Of a stretch of 64,000 nucleotides of DNA, positions 48,473 to 56,971 are shown in pieces (the first letter of the stretch is position 1; each line of letters begins with the position of its first letter). Location: NCBI RefSeq assembly GCF_946221635.1, contig NZ_CAMIHB010000005.1, positions 62,001 through 126,000 of the forward strand, written 5' to 3'. The DNA comes from an uncultured Rhodoferax sp. Its GTDB lineage: Bacteria; Pseudomonadota; Gammaproteobacteria; Burkholderiales; Burkholderiaceae_C. Below the pieces are notes generated by a model, which worked only from the letters and a program-made list of their open reading frames with translations, did no database searches and was not told where the DNA came from. Position numbers and translations under genes: made by a program.

Positions 48473-49446
48473 TTGCCGATGATGGACAGCAGCTCCTCGC
48501 GGGTGCTGGGGTCGGCCATGTACTTGGCGTAGAGGGGGGAGAGGCGGCGCACCATGGGGGCCACGTCCTTGACGCGCACAAACTGCACGCCCTGCTTGGT
48601 GGCCGTGTCCACGGCCGAGGCCACGCGCTTGGCCCAGAGTTCGCGCATGAGCTGGGCCGATTCGGCGCCGGCCTTCTGGAAGGCCGTCTTGTCGGTCGGG
48701 CTCAGGCTGGCCCAGAGTTTGGTGGAGACCACCAAGGCCTCGGGCGAGATCACATGGTTGGTCACATAGACGGACTTGGCGATTTTGTAGTGCCCCGTCG
48801 ATTCAAACGACGGCATATTGTTTTCCGCGCAGTCGACATCGCCCTTTTCCAGCGCGCCCAGCACATCCTTGAAGGGCAGGGCCACGGGCGTGGCATCCAT
48901 GAGCTTGACCATCTCCAGGTAGACCTCGGACTGCTGCACGCGGATGCGCGCACCGGCCAGATCCTTGAAGCTGCCCACGCTGCGGTTCACGCAGTAGAAG
49001 GAGCGGGCGCCGCCGTCATACCAACCCACCACCACAAAGCCCGCGGCCTGCAGCTTGGCGGCAAAGCGCTCGCCCAGCTTGCCGTCCAGGTGTTTGAACA
49101 TGTGGGCCGAGTCGCTGAACAGGAATGGCAGGTTCAGCGCCTTGAGGCCGGGGACCGCGTCAGACAGCGGGCCCGCGCTGAATTCGGCCACGTCCACTTC
49201 GCCGGCCTTGAGCATCTGCACTGCCTTGGGTTGGTCACCCAGCGTGGCATTGGAGTGCACCGTGATCTGGTAGCGCCCGCCGGTGTTTTGCGCCACTAGG
49301 CTGGCAAAGCGCTTCATCGCCTCGGTGACGGGGTAGCCATCGGGGTGGATGTTCCAGGCGCGCAGTTGCGTCTGGGCGTCGGCATGGCCAGCGGCGAAGG
49401 TGAGCAACCCGACCAGCAAACGGGCCAGGAGGGCGCGGCGCGCCAT
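48469..49446 (-). CDS. TRAP transporter solute-binding protein (DctP), orphan
   Basis: 325 residues. Signal peptide (RALLARLLVGLLTFAAGHADAQ); DctP fold with FLFSDSAHMFKHLDG, the carboxylate-contacting RIRVQQSEVYLEMVKLM and GDVDCAENNMPSFESTGHYKIAK. It is the last gene of the minus-strand hexuronate operon, four bases after garR, but has no DctQ or DctM of its own; the operon's other DctP (56972-57937) lies next to those. It could share the DctQM pair with a second substrate. The ligand is inferred to be a uronate or aldarate. Confidence 0.88.
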   Translation of the reverse strand: MARRALLARLLVGLLTFAAGHADAQTQLRAWNIHPDGYPVTEAMKRFASLVAQNTGGRYQITVHSNATLGDQPKAVQMLKAGEVDVAEFSAGPLSDAVPGLKALNLPFLFSDSAHMFKHLDGKLGERFAAKLQAAGFVVVGWYDGGARSFYCVNRSVGSFKDLAGARIRVQQSEVYLEMVKLMDATPVALPFKDVLGALEKGDVDCAENNMPSFESTGHYKIAKSVYVTNHVISPEALVVSTKLWASLSPTDKTAFQKAGAESAQLMRELWAKRVASAVDTATKQGVQFVRVKDVAPMVRRLSPLYAKYMADPSTREELLSIIGN

Positions 49447-49450
49447 GGTG

Positions 49451-50338
49451 TCAGGCCTGGGCGACTTCGTGGGCACCCATGATTTCCAGCGCGCGCACCA
49501 GGGCCGAATGGTCGAGCTGGCCCATGTCGTGGGCGGCGCAGACCTGCATGAGCTGGGCGGCGCCTGCCGTCTGTGGCAGCGCCAGCCCCAGAGACTTGGC
49601 GCCATTCAGTGCCAGCGCCAGATCCTTCTGGTGCAGGTTGATGCGGAAGCCTGGGTTGAAGGTGCGCTTGACCATGCGCTCACCGTGCACTTCCAGAATG
49701 CGCGAGGCGGCAAAACCACCCATCAGCGCCTGACGCACCTTGGCCGGATCGGCGCCGGCCTTGCTGGCAAACAGCAGGGCCTCGCCCACAGCCGCGATGT
49801 TCAGCGCCACGATGATCTGGTTGGCCACCTTGCAGGTCTGGCCGTCGCCGTTGCCGCCTACCAGCGTGATGTTCTTGCCCATGGTCTGCAGCAGCGGCAG
49901 CACGGTGTTGAAGCTGGCCTCTTCGGCGCCCACCATGATGGTCAGGCTGGCCGCCTTGGCGCCTACTTCACCACCAGACACGGGAGCGTCCACATATTGG
50001 CAGCCCAAGGCGTTGATCTTGGCGGCGAAGGCCTTGGTCTCCATGGGGGCGATGGAGCTCATGTCCACCACCATCTTGCCCGGGCTCAGGCCGGACGCCA
50101 CGCTCTCCTCCCCAAACAGCACGGATTCCACATCCGGCGTGTCGGGCAGCATGAGGAAGATGATGTCGGCCTTCTGCGCGACCTCCCGCGCATGGGAGCA
50201 GGCCTGCCCGCCCGCATCCAGCAGGGCCTGTGGCACCGCATTGCGGGTGTGCAGGTAAACCGTGTGGCCTGCGGCCAGCAGGTGGCCTGCCATGGGTGTG
50301 CCCATGATGCCCAGGCCGATGAATCCGAGTGTGGTCAT
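49451..50338 (-). CDS. garR: 2-Hydroxy-3-oxopropionate (tartronate semialdehyde) reductase
   Basis: Reduces tartronate semialdehyde to D-glycerate with NAD(P)H. 295 residues, beta-hydroxyacid dehydrogenase family: GFIGLGIMGTPMAGHL at the N-terminus, DAPVSGGEVGAKAASLTIMVG substrate loop, and catalytic Lys in GQTCKVANQIIVALNIAA. Follows garL in the same order as the pathway. Full length. Confidence 0.94.
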   Translation of the reverse strand: MTTLGFIGLGIMGTPMAGHLLAAGHTVYLHTRNAVPQALLDAGGQACSHAREVAQKADIIFLMLPDTPDVESVLFGEESVASGLSPGKMVVDMSSIAPMETKAFAAKINALGCQYVDAPVSGGEVGAKAASLTIMVGAEEASFNTVLPLLQTMGKNITLVGGNGDGQTCKVANQIIVALNIAAVGEALLFASKAGADPAKVRQALMGGFAASRILEVHGERMVKRTFNPGFRINLHQKDLALALNGAKSLGLALPQTAGAAQLMQVCAAHDMGQLDHSALVRALEIMGAHEVAQA

Positions 50339-50380
50339 AGTGGTGGTCGTGATGAAAGGAAAGACAGAGAAAGAGCGGGG

Positions 50381-51163
50381 TCAGCAGGCGTAACGGTCCT
50401 TGAGGGCCTGGGTGGCGGCGCGGAACACGCCCAGATCGCTTCCCACGGCGACAAAGGTCGCACCCATGTCCATGTAGCGTCGCGCATCGGCCTCGACGGG
50501 TGCGAGGATGCCGGTGGGCTTGCCTTGGGCCTTGGCCTGGGCAAACACATGGGCGATGGCCTCTTGCACCTCGGGGTGGGCGGCGTGGCCCAGGTGGCCA
50601 TAGGCAGCGGCCAGATCGGAGGGGCCCACGAAGATGCAGTCCACGCCAGGCACGGCGGCAATTTCTGCGGTGGCGGCCACGCCGGCACGATTTTCGATCT
50701 GCACGGCCACGCACATGTGCTGGTTGGCCTCCAGAAAGTAGTTGGGCACCGAACCATAGCGGTTGCTGCGCTGCGACACCGAGACGCCGCGCACCCCTTC
50801 GGGCGGATAGCGGGTGGCGGCCACGGCGCGGCGCGCTTCGTCGGCACTTTGCACAAAGGGCACCAGGAAGTTGTAGAAGCCAGCGTCCAGCAGGCGTTTG
50901 ATTTCAACCTCGCTGTTGGTGGCCGGGCGGACCACCGGCGCACTGGCGCTGTCCTTGAGCGCCATGAGCTGTGGCACGAAGGTCACCACATCGTTGGGCG
51001 AGTGCTCGCCATCCAGCAGGATCCAGTCAAAGCCTGCCACGCCCAGCACCTCTGCGGTGATGGGGCTGGCCAGGGAGGACCAGCAGCCGATGAGGCGCTT
51101 GCCAGCCTGCAGGTCTTTCTTGAACTGGTTCGGGAAAGGGCAGTAGGGGGTGGGGTAGGTCAT
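50381..51163 (-). CDS. garL: 2-Dehydro-3-deoxyglucarate aldolase
   Basis: Class II (metal-dependent) HpcH/HpaI-type aldolase that splits 5-keto-4-deoxy-D-glucarate into pyruvate and tartronate semialdehyde. 260 residues: GCWSSLASPITAEVLG, GFDWILLDGEHSPND with the acidic metal ligand region, QIENRAGVAATAEIAAVPGVDCIFVGPSDLAAAYGH. The YGSVPNYFLEAN stretch matches GarL rather than HpaI. Between garD and garR. Confidence 0.94.
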   Translation of the reverse strand: MTYPTPYCPFPNQFKKDLQAGKRLIGCWSSLASPITAEVLGVAGFDWILLDGEHSPNDVVTFVPQLMALKDSASAPVVRPATNSEVEIKRLLDAGFYNFLVPFVQSADEARRAVAATRYPPEGVRGVSVSQRSNRYGSVPNYFLEANQHMCVAVQIENRAGVAATAEIAAVPGVDCIFVGPSDLAAAYGHLGHAAHPEVQEAIAHVFAQAKAQGKPTGILAPVEADARRYMDMGATFVAVGSDLGVFRAATQALKDRYAC

Positions 51164-51190
51164 GAAGAGGCCTTGAAGAAAACAGTTCGG

Positions 51191-52801
51191 TCAGGTGATG
51201 GGTGCGGGGTTGAACAGCACCAGGGCGTTGTGCAGCTTCCACTGCTCGGCCCAGGGCTTCTTGCGCCCGCTGGCAACGTCCAGCAAGAGGTGAAACAGCT
51301 CCCAGCCCACCTCGGCAATGCTGGCCTCGCCATCGGCAATACGTCCGGCGTTCACGTCCATCAGGTCGTGCCAGCGCCGCGCCAATTCGGTTCGCGTGGC
51401 AACCTTGATGACCGGGCACGCGGCCAGTCCGTACGGGGTGCCGCGCCCCGTGGTGAAGACATGCAGGTTCATCCCGGCGGCCAGTTGCAGGGTGCCGCAG
51501 ATGAAGTCGCTCGCCGGCGTGGCGGCATAGTGCAGGCCCTTGTGCTGCAGCCTCTCCCCCGGCGACAAGACGCCGCAGATGGGCGCCGTGCCGGACTTGA
51601 TGATGGAGCCCATCGCTTTTTCAACGATGTTGGAGAGGCCGCCGGCCTTGTTGCCCGGCGTGGTGTTGGCGCTGCGGTCGGCCTGGCCCCGGCCCAGGTA
51701 GGCGTCGTACCAGGCCATTTCGCGGGCCATGGCGTCGGCTACCTCGGGGGTGGTGGCACGCGCGGTCATCTGGTCCACCGCGTCACGCACCTCCGTAGTC
51801 TCGGAGAACATCACCGTGGCCCCGGCACGCACCAGCAAATCGGTGCAGAAGCCCACTGCGGGGTTGGCGGTGACGCCGGAGAACGCATCGCTGCCACCGC
51901 ATTGCACGCCCACCACCAGCTCGCTGGCCGGTACCGTTTCTCGGCGGCGCGCATTGAGCCGTTCCAGATGCGGCCTGGCCGACGCCAGCACCGCTTCGAT
52001 CATGGACATGAAGCCCACGTGCTGCTCGGCCTGCAGGCACACTACATCGGGTTTGGCCTCCGAAATCTGATGACTATGGCCATTGGCCCTTGTAATTCCT
52101 GGGTCTGTTGCTACTGTTTCAATAGCTATGCTGGAACCGGGAAACAAGCGCTCTGGTTGCAGTTTTTCGCATCCCAGACTCACCACCATCACCTCCCCGC
52201 CAAAGTTGGGGTTCTTGGAGAGATGGCGCAGGGTGCGGATCGGAATGATGGCGTCGGGCGCGTCGATGGCGACGCCGCAGCCGTAGCTGTGCTCCAGGGC
52301 CAGCACGTCGTCCACATGGGGGTAGTGGGGAAGCAGCTGTTCCTTGATACGCTGCACGGCGTAGTCCACCACACCAGCGACACATTGCACCGTGGTGGTA
52401 ATGGCCAGGATGTTGCGCGTGCCGACCGAGCCATCGGCATTGCGGTAGCCCTCGAAGGTGTATCCCTCCAGGGGGGCGCCATTCCAGGCGGCTGCCGTGG
52501 CGCGGGGCAAGGCGTCCAGGGGACGGACCTGCGGCATGTGCAGCAGGCGCTCGTGCACCCAGGCGCCCGCCGGTATGTCCTGGCGGGCGTAGCCAATCGG
52601 CACGTTGTAGCGCAGCACTGGCGCGTCCTGCGCTATGGCCACGAGTGCCACCTTGTGCCCCTGCGGCACCCGGTCGACCAGGGTGAGCCCGTCGGGCAGC
52701 ACCGTGCCGGCCGCCAGGCCGCCATCGTTGGCCACGATGGCCACGTTGTCAGCCGCGTGCATGCGGATGGTCACAGGGGGGCGAAGCGCCTCGGGCATCA
52801 T
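51191..52801 (-). CDS. garD: Galactarate dehydratase (UxaA/GarD family)
   Basis: Dehydrates galactarate to 5-keto-4-deoxy-D-glucarate. 536 residues: N-terminal SAF domain (about 10-90, NVAIVANDGGLAAGTVL), then the iron-dependent dehydratase domain with YRNADGSVGTRNILAITTTVQCVAG, HSYGCGVAIDAP, GCEKLQPERL, VGVQCGGSDAFSGVTANPAVG and CPVIKVATRTELARRW. UxaA (altronate) is the alternative, but garL and garR neighbours favour galactarate. A diverged repeat copy may account for the stretch after CEKLQPERLFPGS. The last third is unremarkable. Confidence 0.9.
   Translation of the reverse strand: MMPEALRPPVTIRMHAADNVAIVANDGGLAAGTVLPDGLTLVDRVPQGHKVALVAIAQDAPVLRYNVPIGYARQDIPAGAWVHERLLHMPQVRPLDALPRATAAAWNGAPLEGYTFEGYRNADGSVGTRNILAITTTVQCVAGVVDYAVQRIKEQLLPHYPHVDDVLALEHSYGCGVAIDAPDAIIPIRTLRHLSKNPNFGGEVMVVSLGCEKLQPERLFPGSSIAIETVATDPGITRANGHSHQISEAKPDVVCLQAEQHVGFMSMIEAVLASARPHLERLNARRRETVPASELVVGVQCGGSDAFSGVTANPAVGFCTDLLVRAGATVMFSETTEVRDAVDQMTARATTPEVADAMAREMAWYDAYLGRGQADRSANTTPGNKAGGLSNIVEKAMGSIIKSGTAPICGVLSPGERLQHKGLHYAATPASDFICGTLQLAAGMNLHVFTTGRGTPYGLAACPVIKVATRTELARRWHDLMDVNAGRIADGEASIAEVGWELFHLLLDVASGRKKPWAEQWKLHNALVLFNPAPIT
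52085..52125 (-). repeat. Possible diverged 41-bp repeat, copy 10 (inside garD)
   Basis: On the minus strand GCTATTGAAACAGTAGC, ten further bases ending ACCCA, ten more, then GGGC: the arms, the CA at position 27 and the 41-base length agree with the family, but the central TGCTTGCG is not conserved. Read in frame by garD as AIETVATDPGITRA. Confidence 0.4.
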
Positions 52802-52808
52802 GATGGCC

Positions 52809-53801
52809 TTAGCTGGCGCTGGCGCCCGATTTCTGGACCAGATCGGCCCAGCGGGGGATTTCCGCCGCCATGTGGGCCCGGAGTTCGGCGGGTGTGCTGC
52901 CGATGATGTTCATGCCCAGCTGGTTGGAGAGCTTGTCCTTCACATCCGGCAGCGCCAGCACCTTCACGATTTCCGCGTGCAACCTCTCCACGATGGGCTT
53001 GGGTGTTCCCTTGGGGGCGTACATGGCTTGCCAGGATGACATTTCAAACTTCGCCACACCGGCCTCCTGCATGGTGGGGATGTCGGGGGTAACGTGGCTG
53101 CGCCTGGAGGTGGTGACCGCGAGGAACTTGAGCTTGCCGGACTGCACCAGTGGCAAGGCCGCCGTCATCTGGTCAAACATGAAAGGCACCTGCCCGGAGG
53201 CAACGTCTGTCATGGCCGGTGGCGTACCTTTGTAGGGAACGTGGGTCAGCGGCACGCCAATGATGTCAGCCAGCAGCTCGCCGGCCAGATGGGTCGAGGT
53301 GCCGGCCCCCGAGGATGCAAAGACACGCATGCGCGAATCGCGCTTGAGCAGGGCGATGAGATCGGCGACGGAGTTCACCCCCAGGGAGGCATTGACGATC
53401 AGCATATTGGGCAGGGAAGCCAGCAGCGAAATCGGTTCAAAGTCCTTGACCGGGTCGTAGGCCAGGTTCTTGTAAAGGCTGGCGTTGATTGCGTGCGTGC
53501 TGATCGTTCCGCCCAGCAGGGTGTGGCCGTCCGGGGTCGCCTTGGCCACAAAGCCCGCACCAATGGCGCCCGCCGCGCCGGGCTTGTTGTCCACCACAAA
53601 GGGCTGTCCCAGCCGTTCGGCAAGCTTGGTGGTGATGGTGCGCCCAATGATGTCCGTCGAGCCGCCAGGCGTGAATGGAACGATATAGCTCACGGGTTTG
53701 CTGGGCCACGCTGCTTCGGCCTGGGATAGGGCAGGAAGCGCGCCAAGGGCGCTCCACAGGCCAGCCTGTTGGAGGATGTTGCGTCGGGTGCAAGGGTGCA
53801 T
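52809..53801 (-). CDS. Tripartite tricarboxylate transporter substrate-binding protein (Bug family)
   Basis: 330 residues with a twin-arginine-like/Sec signal region (CTRRNILQQAGLWSALGALPALSQAEA) and the Bug fold (WPSKPVSYIVPFTPGGSTDIIGRTI, VVDNKPGAAGAIGAGFVAKATPDGHTLL). These binding proteins are greatly expanded in Burkholderiales, mostly without linked TctAB membrane genes, as here. The position inside the aldarate operon suggests a sugar acid ligand or a sensing role; unproven. Confidence 0.9.
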   Translation of the reverse strand: MHPCTRRNILQQAGLWSALGALPALSQAEAAWPSKPVSYIVPFTPGGSTDIIGRTITTKLAERLGQPFVVDNKPGAAGAIGAGFVAKATPDGHTLLGGTISTHAINASLYKNLAYDPVKDFEPISLLASLPNMLIVNASLGVNSVADLIALLKRDSRMRVFASSGAGTSTHLAGELLADIIGVPLTHVPYKGTPPAMTDVASGQVPFMFDQMTAALPLVQSGKLKFLAVTTSRRSHVTPDIPTMQEAGVAKFEMSSWQAMYAPKGTPKPIVERLHAEIVKVLALPDVKDKLSNQLGMNIIGSTPAELRAHMAAEIPRWADLVQKSGASAS

Positions 53802-53831
53802 GGAAGTCTCCTGTGGGGGGCGTGAAGGGGT

Positions 53832-55097
53832 TCAGAATCGCGGCTTGACCTGGGTCCAGCCGGGGCGGTAGCGCTGCATCTGGGCCACGTCGTTGCGGGT
53901 GCGGATGCGGCAGACCTTGAAGGCCTCGTGCAGTTCGGCCAGCTTGTCCTGGTCCAACTCCACGCCCAGGCCGGGCTTGCCGCTCAGGTGCACGCAGCCG
54001 CCCACAATCGGCACCTTGCCGCCCACCAGCACCTCATCGCTTTGCCAGGGGTAGTGGGTGTCGCAGGCATAGCTCAGGTGTTGTACCGAAGCCGCCAGGT
54101 GCGTCATGGCCATGAGGCTGATGCCCAGGTGCGAGTTGGAGTGCATGGACAGGCCAAGGCCAAAGGTCTGGCAGGTTTGGGCCAGGGCCTGGGTGGCACG
54201 CAGCCCGCCCCAGAAGTGGTGGTCGCTGAGCAGGATCTGCACGGCATTGAGTTCGATGCTGCGTCTGAGTTCGGGCCAGTTGGTGATGACCATGTTGCTG
54301 GCCAGGGGCATGCCGGTGGCCTGGTGCAGTGCGGCCATACCCTCCAGTGTGGGCGTAGGGTCTTCGTAATACTCCAGGCAGCCGCGCAGCCTATCGGCCA
54401 CTTTCAGGCTGGTGGCCATGCTCCAGTTGCTGTTGGGATCGATGCGCAGGGGCTGGTTGGGGAAGGCCGCCTTGAGCGCCAAAATGGCGTCGGCTTCCTC
54501 CATGGGGTCGAACACACCGGCCTTGAGCTTGATGCTCTCAAACCCGTACTGCCCGATCATCTGGCGTGCCTGCCGAACAATCTGTTCTGCGTTCACCGCT
54601 TCGCCGTAAGGGTCGGGTGCGTACTCGGGATCTACCGATGCATCCCATTTGTAGAACAGGTAGGCTGAGTAGGACACCTTGTCGCGTACGGCGCCACCGA
54701 GCAGTTCCACCAGGGGAATGCCCAGGGTGCGCGCCTGCAGGTCCATGAACGCGACTTCAAACGCCGAGAACGCGCTGGTCACCAGATTGCTGGCCAGCGA
54801 GCCGGGCGCGAGTTCCATCTCCACATGACCCGTTGACACCTGCGGCGCCAGCGCCTTGAGCCGGGCCAGCATGCCATTGAGGTCAAAGGCCGACATGCCG
54901 ACCAGGTGGGGCGCTGCACGTGTCAGCAAGCCCAGCACCGGTGCATCGCCGTAGGTCTCGCCCAGGCCCACCAGGCCGTTGGCGCCCTCCACCTCGATGA
55001 TGGATCGCAGTCCGAAAGGTTCGTGCACTCCGGCCGCATTCAGGAGCGCGGGGTCCTTGATGGCGATGGGAGTGATGCGAATGGCTGTAATTTTCAT
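53832..55097 (-). CDS. Glucarate-dehydratase-like enolase superfamily protein
   Basis: 421 residues. Mandelate racemase/glucarate dehydratase subgroup: KLKAG (KxK base), metal ligands in DPNSNW, YYEDP and SDHHFWGG, and the His of SMHSNSHLG. N-terminal ADPALLNAAGVHEPF-like capping region. Likely dehydrates D-glucarate (or an epimer) to 5-keto-4-deoxyglucarate. A second, longer GudD is at 60626, so the two may differ in substrate; galactaro- or glucaro-specific activity cannot be separated by eye. Ten bases after dctM. Confidence 0.85.
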   Translation of the reverse strand: MKITAIRITPIAIKDPALLNAAGVHEPFGLRSIIEVEGANGLVGLGETYGDAPVLGLLTRAAPHLVGMSAFDLNGMLARLKALAPQVSTGHVEMELAPGSLASNLVTSAFSAFEVAFMDLQARTLGIPLVELLGGAVRDKVSYSAYLFYKWDASVDPEYAPDPYGEAVNAEQIVRQARQMIGQYGFESIKLKAGVFDPMEEADAILALKAAFPNQPLRIDPNSNWSMATSLKVADRLRGCLEYYEDPTPTLEGMAALHQATGMPLASNMVITNWPELRRSIELNAVQILLSDHHFWGGLRATQALAQTCQTFGLGLSMHSNSHLGISLMAMTHLAASVQHLSYACDTHYPWQSDEVLVGGKVPIVGGCVHLSGKPGLGVELDQDKLAELHEAFKVCRIRTRNDVAQMQRYRPGWTQVKPRF

Positions 55098-55107
55098 GCG
55101 TCGGGTC

Positions 55108-56403
55108 TCAGTGGGTTGACAGAATCAGGTTGGGCAGCCACATGGAGAACGCCGGTACATAGGTCACGATCAGCAGGGCCACGATCAGGGCCCCGTAAAA
55201 CGGCCAGATGGTCTTCATCACGTGACCCACCGAGACGCCCCCAATCGTGCAGCCGATGAATTGCACCGTGCCGACTGGCGGCGTATTCAGACCCAGGGCG
55301 CAATTGATCAACAGCACCATCCCGAATTGCACGGAGCTCATGCCGAACTGTTGGCAGATCGGAAGGAAGATTGGCGTGCACAACAGGATGGTGGCGGCCA
55401 TATCCAGGAAGGTGCCCAGCACAAACAGGATGATGTTCACCAGAAGAAAGATCAGCCAGGGCTCGTTCGTTACCGTGGTGAGCATCTTTCCGGTCAGCTC
55501 CGCCACGCCGTACAGGCTGATGAGGTAACCAAAGGTGGAAGAAATCCCGATCAGCAGCAGGATGGTTCCCGTGGTCTTGACGGCCTTGGTCGCGGCCTTC
55601 AGGAAATGCTCCCAGCGCAAGGTCTTGTAGACAAAGACGGTGAGCGCCAGGGTGTAGAGCACGGCGATGGCAGCCGACTCGGTCGCGGTAAATACGCCAC
55701 TCAGGATGCCAACCAGGATCACGGCGACCACGAGCAAGCCAGGGATGGACGCCGCAAAGGAGCGCGCCACAATGGACCAGCCGGGGAAGGTGCCTGCGGG
55801 ATAACCCCGTTTGACCGCGACCAGGTACGCGGCGGCCAGATTGCTGAGGGTGAGGATCAATGCTGGCAGCAAACCCGCGAGGATCAGCGCGGCAATGGAC
55901 ACCTTGCCCCCGGCCGCCAGCGTGTAGATGATCATGTTGTGGCTGGTGGGCATGAGGGCGCCGACCAGGGCGGCGTGGGTGGTCACGTTGACCGCGTAGT
56001 CCGCGTGGTAGCCCTCTTTCTTCATCATGGGGATCATCACGGCGCCCATGGCAGACACGTCTGCCCCCGGCGAACCGGACACCCCGCCAAACAGGGTGCA
56101 GGCCATCACGTTGCTCATGCCCAGACCGCCGCGCACATGACCAATCATGCTGCGCGCAAAATCCACGATCTTGTCGGCGATGCCGCCGTACAGCATGAGC
56201 TCTCCCGCAAAAATGAAGAAGGGAATAGCCAGGAACGAGAAAATGTTCATCCCCGAAATCATTTGCTGGAACCCCACCGCCAGCGGCAGTCCTTCGTAGA
56301 GAAGGGTGGCCAAGGCCGACAAGCCGATGGAAAACGCGACAGGGACGCCCAGCAGCAGCAGGGCGGTGAAACTCAGGGTCAGAATCAGGAGTGCGGTTGT
56401 CAT
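55108..56403 (-). CDS. dctM: TRAP transporter large permease, DctM
   Basis: 431 residues, about 12-13 hydrophobic segments, DctM family (GVPVAFSIGLSALATL, LFGGVSGSPGADVSAMGAVMIP, LMPTSHNMIIY, LNTPPVGTVQFIGC). Sodium-gradient-driven import of the acid bound by DctP. The ATG at 56403 gives the conserved N-terminal helix. Four bases after dctQ. Confidence 0.95.
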   Translation of the reverse strand: MTTALLILTLSFTALLLLGVPVAFSIGLSALATLLYEGLPLAVGFQQMISGMNIFSFLAIPFFIFAGELMLYGGIADKIVDFARSMIGHVRGGLGMSNVMACTLFGGVSGSPGADVSAMGAVMIPMMKKEGYHADYAVNVTTHAALVGALMPTSHNMIIYTLAAGGKVSIAALILAGLLPALILTLSNLAAAYLVAVKRGYPAGTFPGWSIVARSFAASIPGLLVVAVILVGILSGVFTATESAAIAVLYTLALTVFVYKTLRWEHFLKAATKAVKTTGTILLLIGISSTFGYLISLYGVAELTGKMLTTVTNEPWLIFLLVNIILFVLGTFLDMAATILLCTPIFLPICQQFGMSSVQFGMVLLINCALGLNTPPVGTVQFIGCTIGGVSVGHVMKTIWPFYGALIVALLIVTYVPAFSMWLPNLILSTH

Positions 56404-56407
56404 GGAG

Positions 56408-56905
56408 TTAGTTCCAGGCAGGTTCCACTTCGGTGCCGTGGACCAATGCAATGATGTGCTCCAGCGAGAACATCACAATGAGGGTGCCGGACAGGATGGC
56501 TGGCACGTACTTCCAGCCTTCGGAGATCCAAAGCGTGGGGAGGCGATAGCTCCAGACGGACTGCGCCATCAGGAAGCAATTCCAGGCCATGGCGATGCCA
56601 AACAGCATCACCAGTGCGTGGATCAGGTACTCCATGCGCAGGCGCAGCGCATCGGGGGCCAACACCAGCATCGACTCCAGGCCAATGTGCCCGGCATCAC
56701 GCACGGCCACGGCCGTACCGAGCATGGTGACCCAGAGCACGATGAGCAGGGCCAGGCTTTCGGCCCAGGTCGGCGTGTTGTTCAGGACATAGCGTCCGAC
56801 AACCTGCCAGGTGACGGCAGCAATCAGGGCGATCATGCCTGCAATGCCCAGCCACATGCAGAGGTAGGCAAGGCGTTTACAGATGCTGGTGTAGAGATGG
56901 GTCAT
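56408..56905 (-). CDS. dctQ: TRAP transporter small permease, DctQ
   Basis: 165 residues, four transmembrane helices (AYLCMWLGIAGMIALIAAVTWQVVGRYVLNNTPTWAESLALLIVLWVTMLGTAVAVRD region in two helices, then LIHALVMLFGIAMAWNCFLM and YVPAILSGTLIVMFSLEHIIAL). The WAESLA and GHIGLE segments are typical of DctQ. ATG at 56905 preferred over TTG at 56920. Pairs with DctM and DctP of the same operon. Confidence 0.93.
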   Translation of the reverse strand: MTHLYTSICKRLAYLCMWLGIAGMIALIAAVTWQVVGRYVLNNTPTWAESLALLIVLWVTMLGTAVAVRDAGHIGLESMLVLAPDALRLRMEYLIHALVMLFGIAMAWNCFLMAQSVWSYRLPTLWISEGWKYVPAILSGTLIVMFSLEHIIALVHGTEVEPAWN

Positions 56906-56923
56906 GGCTATTTGGGGCAAAGC

Positions 56924-56958
56924 GACGCCATCACGCCCCTGCGGGGCGCGACGGCGTC
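56924..56958 (-). other. Long stem-loop between dctP and dctQ
   Basis: GACGCC...CGCGCCCC pairs with GGGGCG...GGCGTC around a three-base loop, with a few mismatches. No T run. It lies directly behind the binding-protein gene, as between ugpB and ugpA, and may protect the dctP part of the mRNA. Confidence 0.6.
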
Positions 56959-56971
56959 GGGCGTGCGAGAG

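Noticed and set aside
49349..52906. A plus-strand reading frame open for 1185 codons across garR, garL and garD
   Set aside because: It is antisense to three well-supported genes and two gene borders, its translation is low-complexity His/Gly/Ala/Arg sequence without domain signatures, and long antisense frames are expected at this G+C content.
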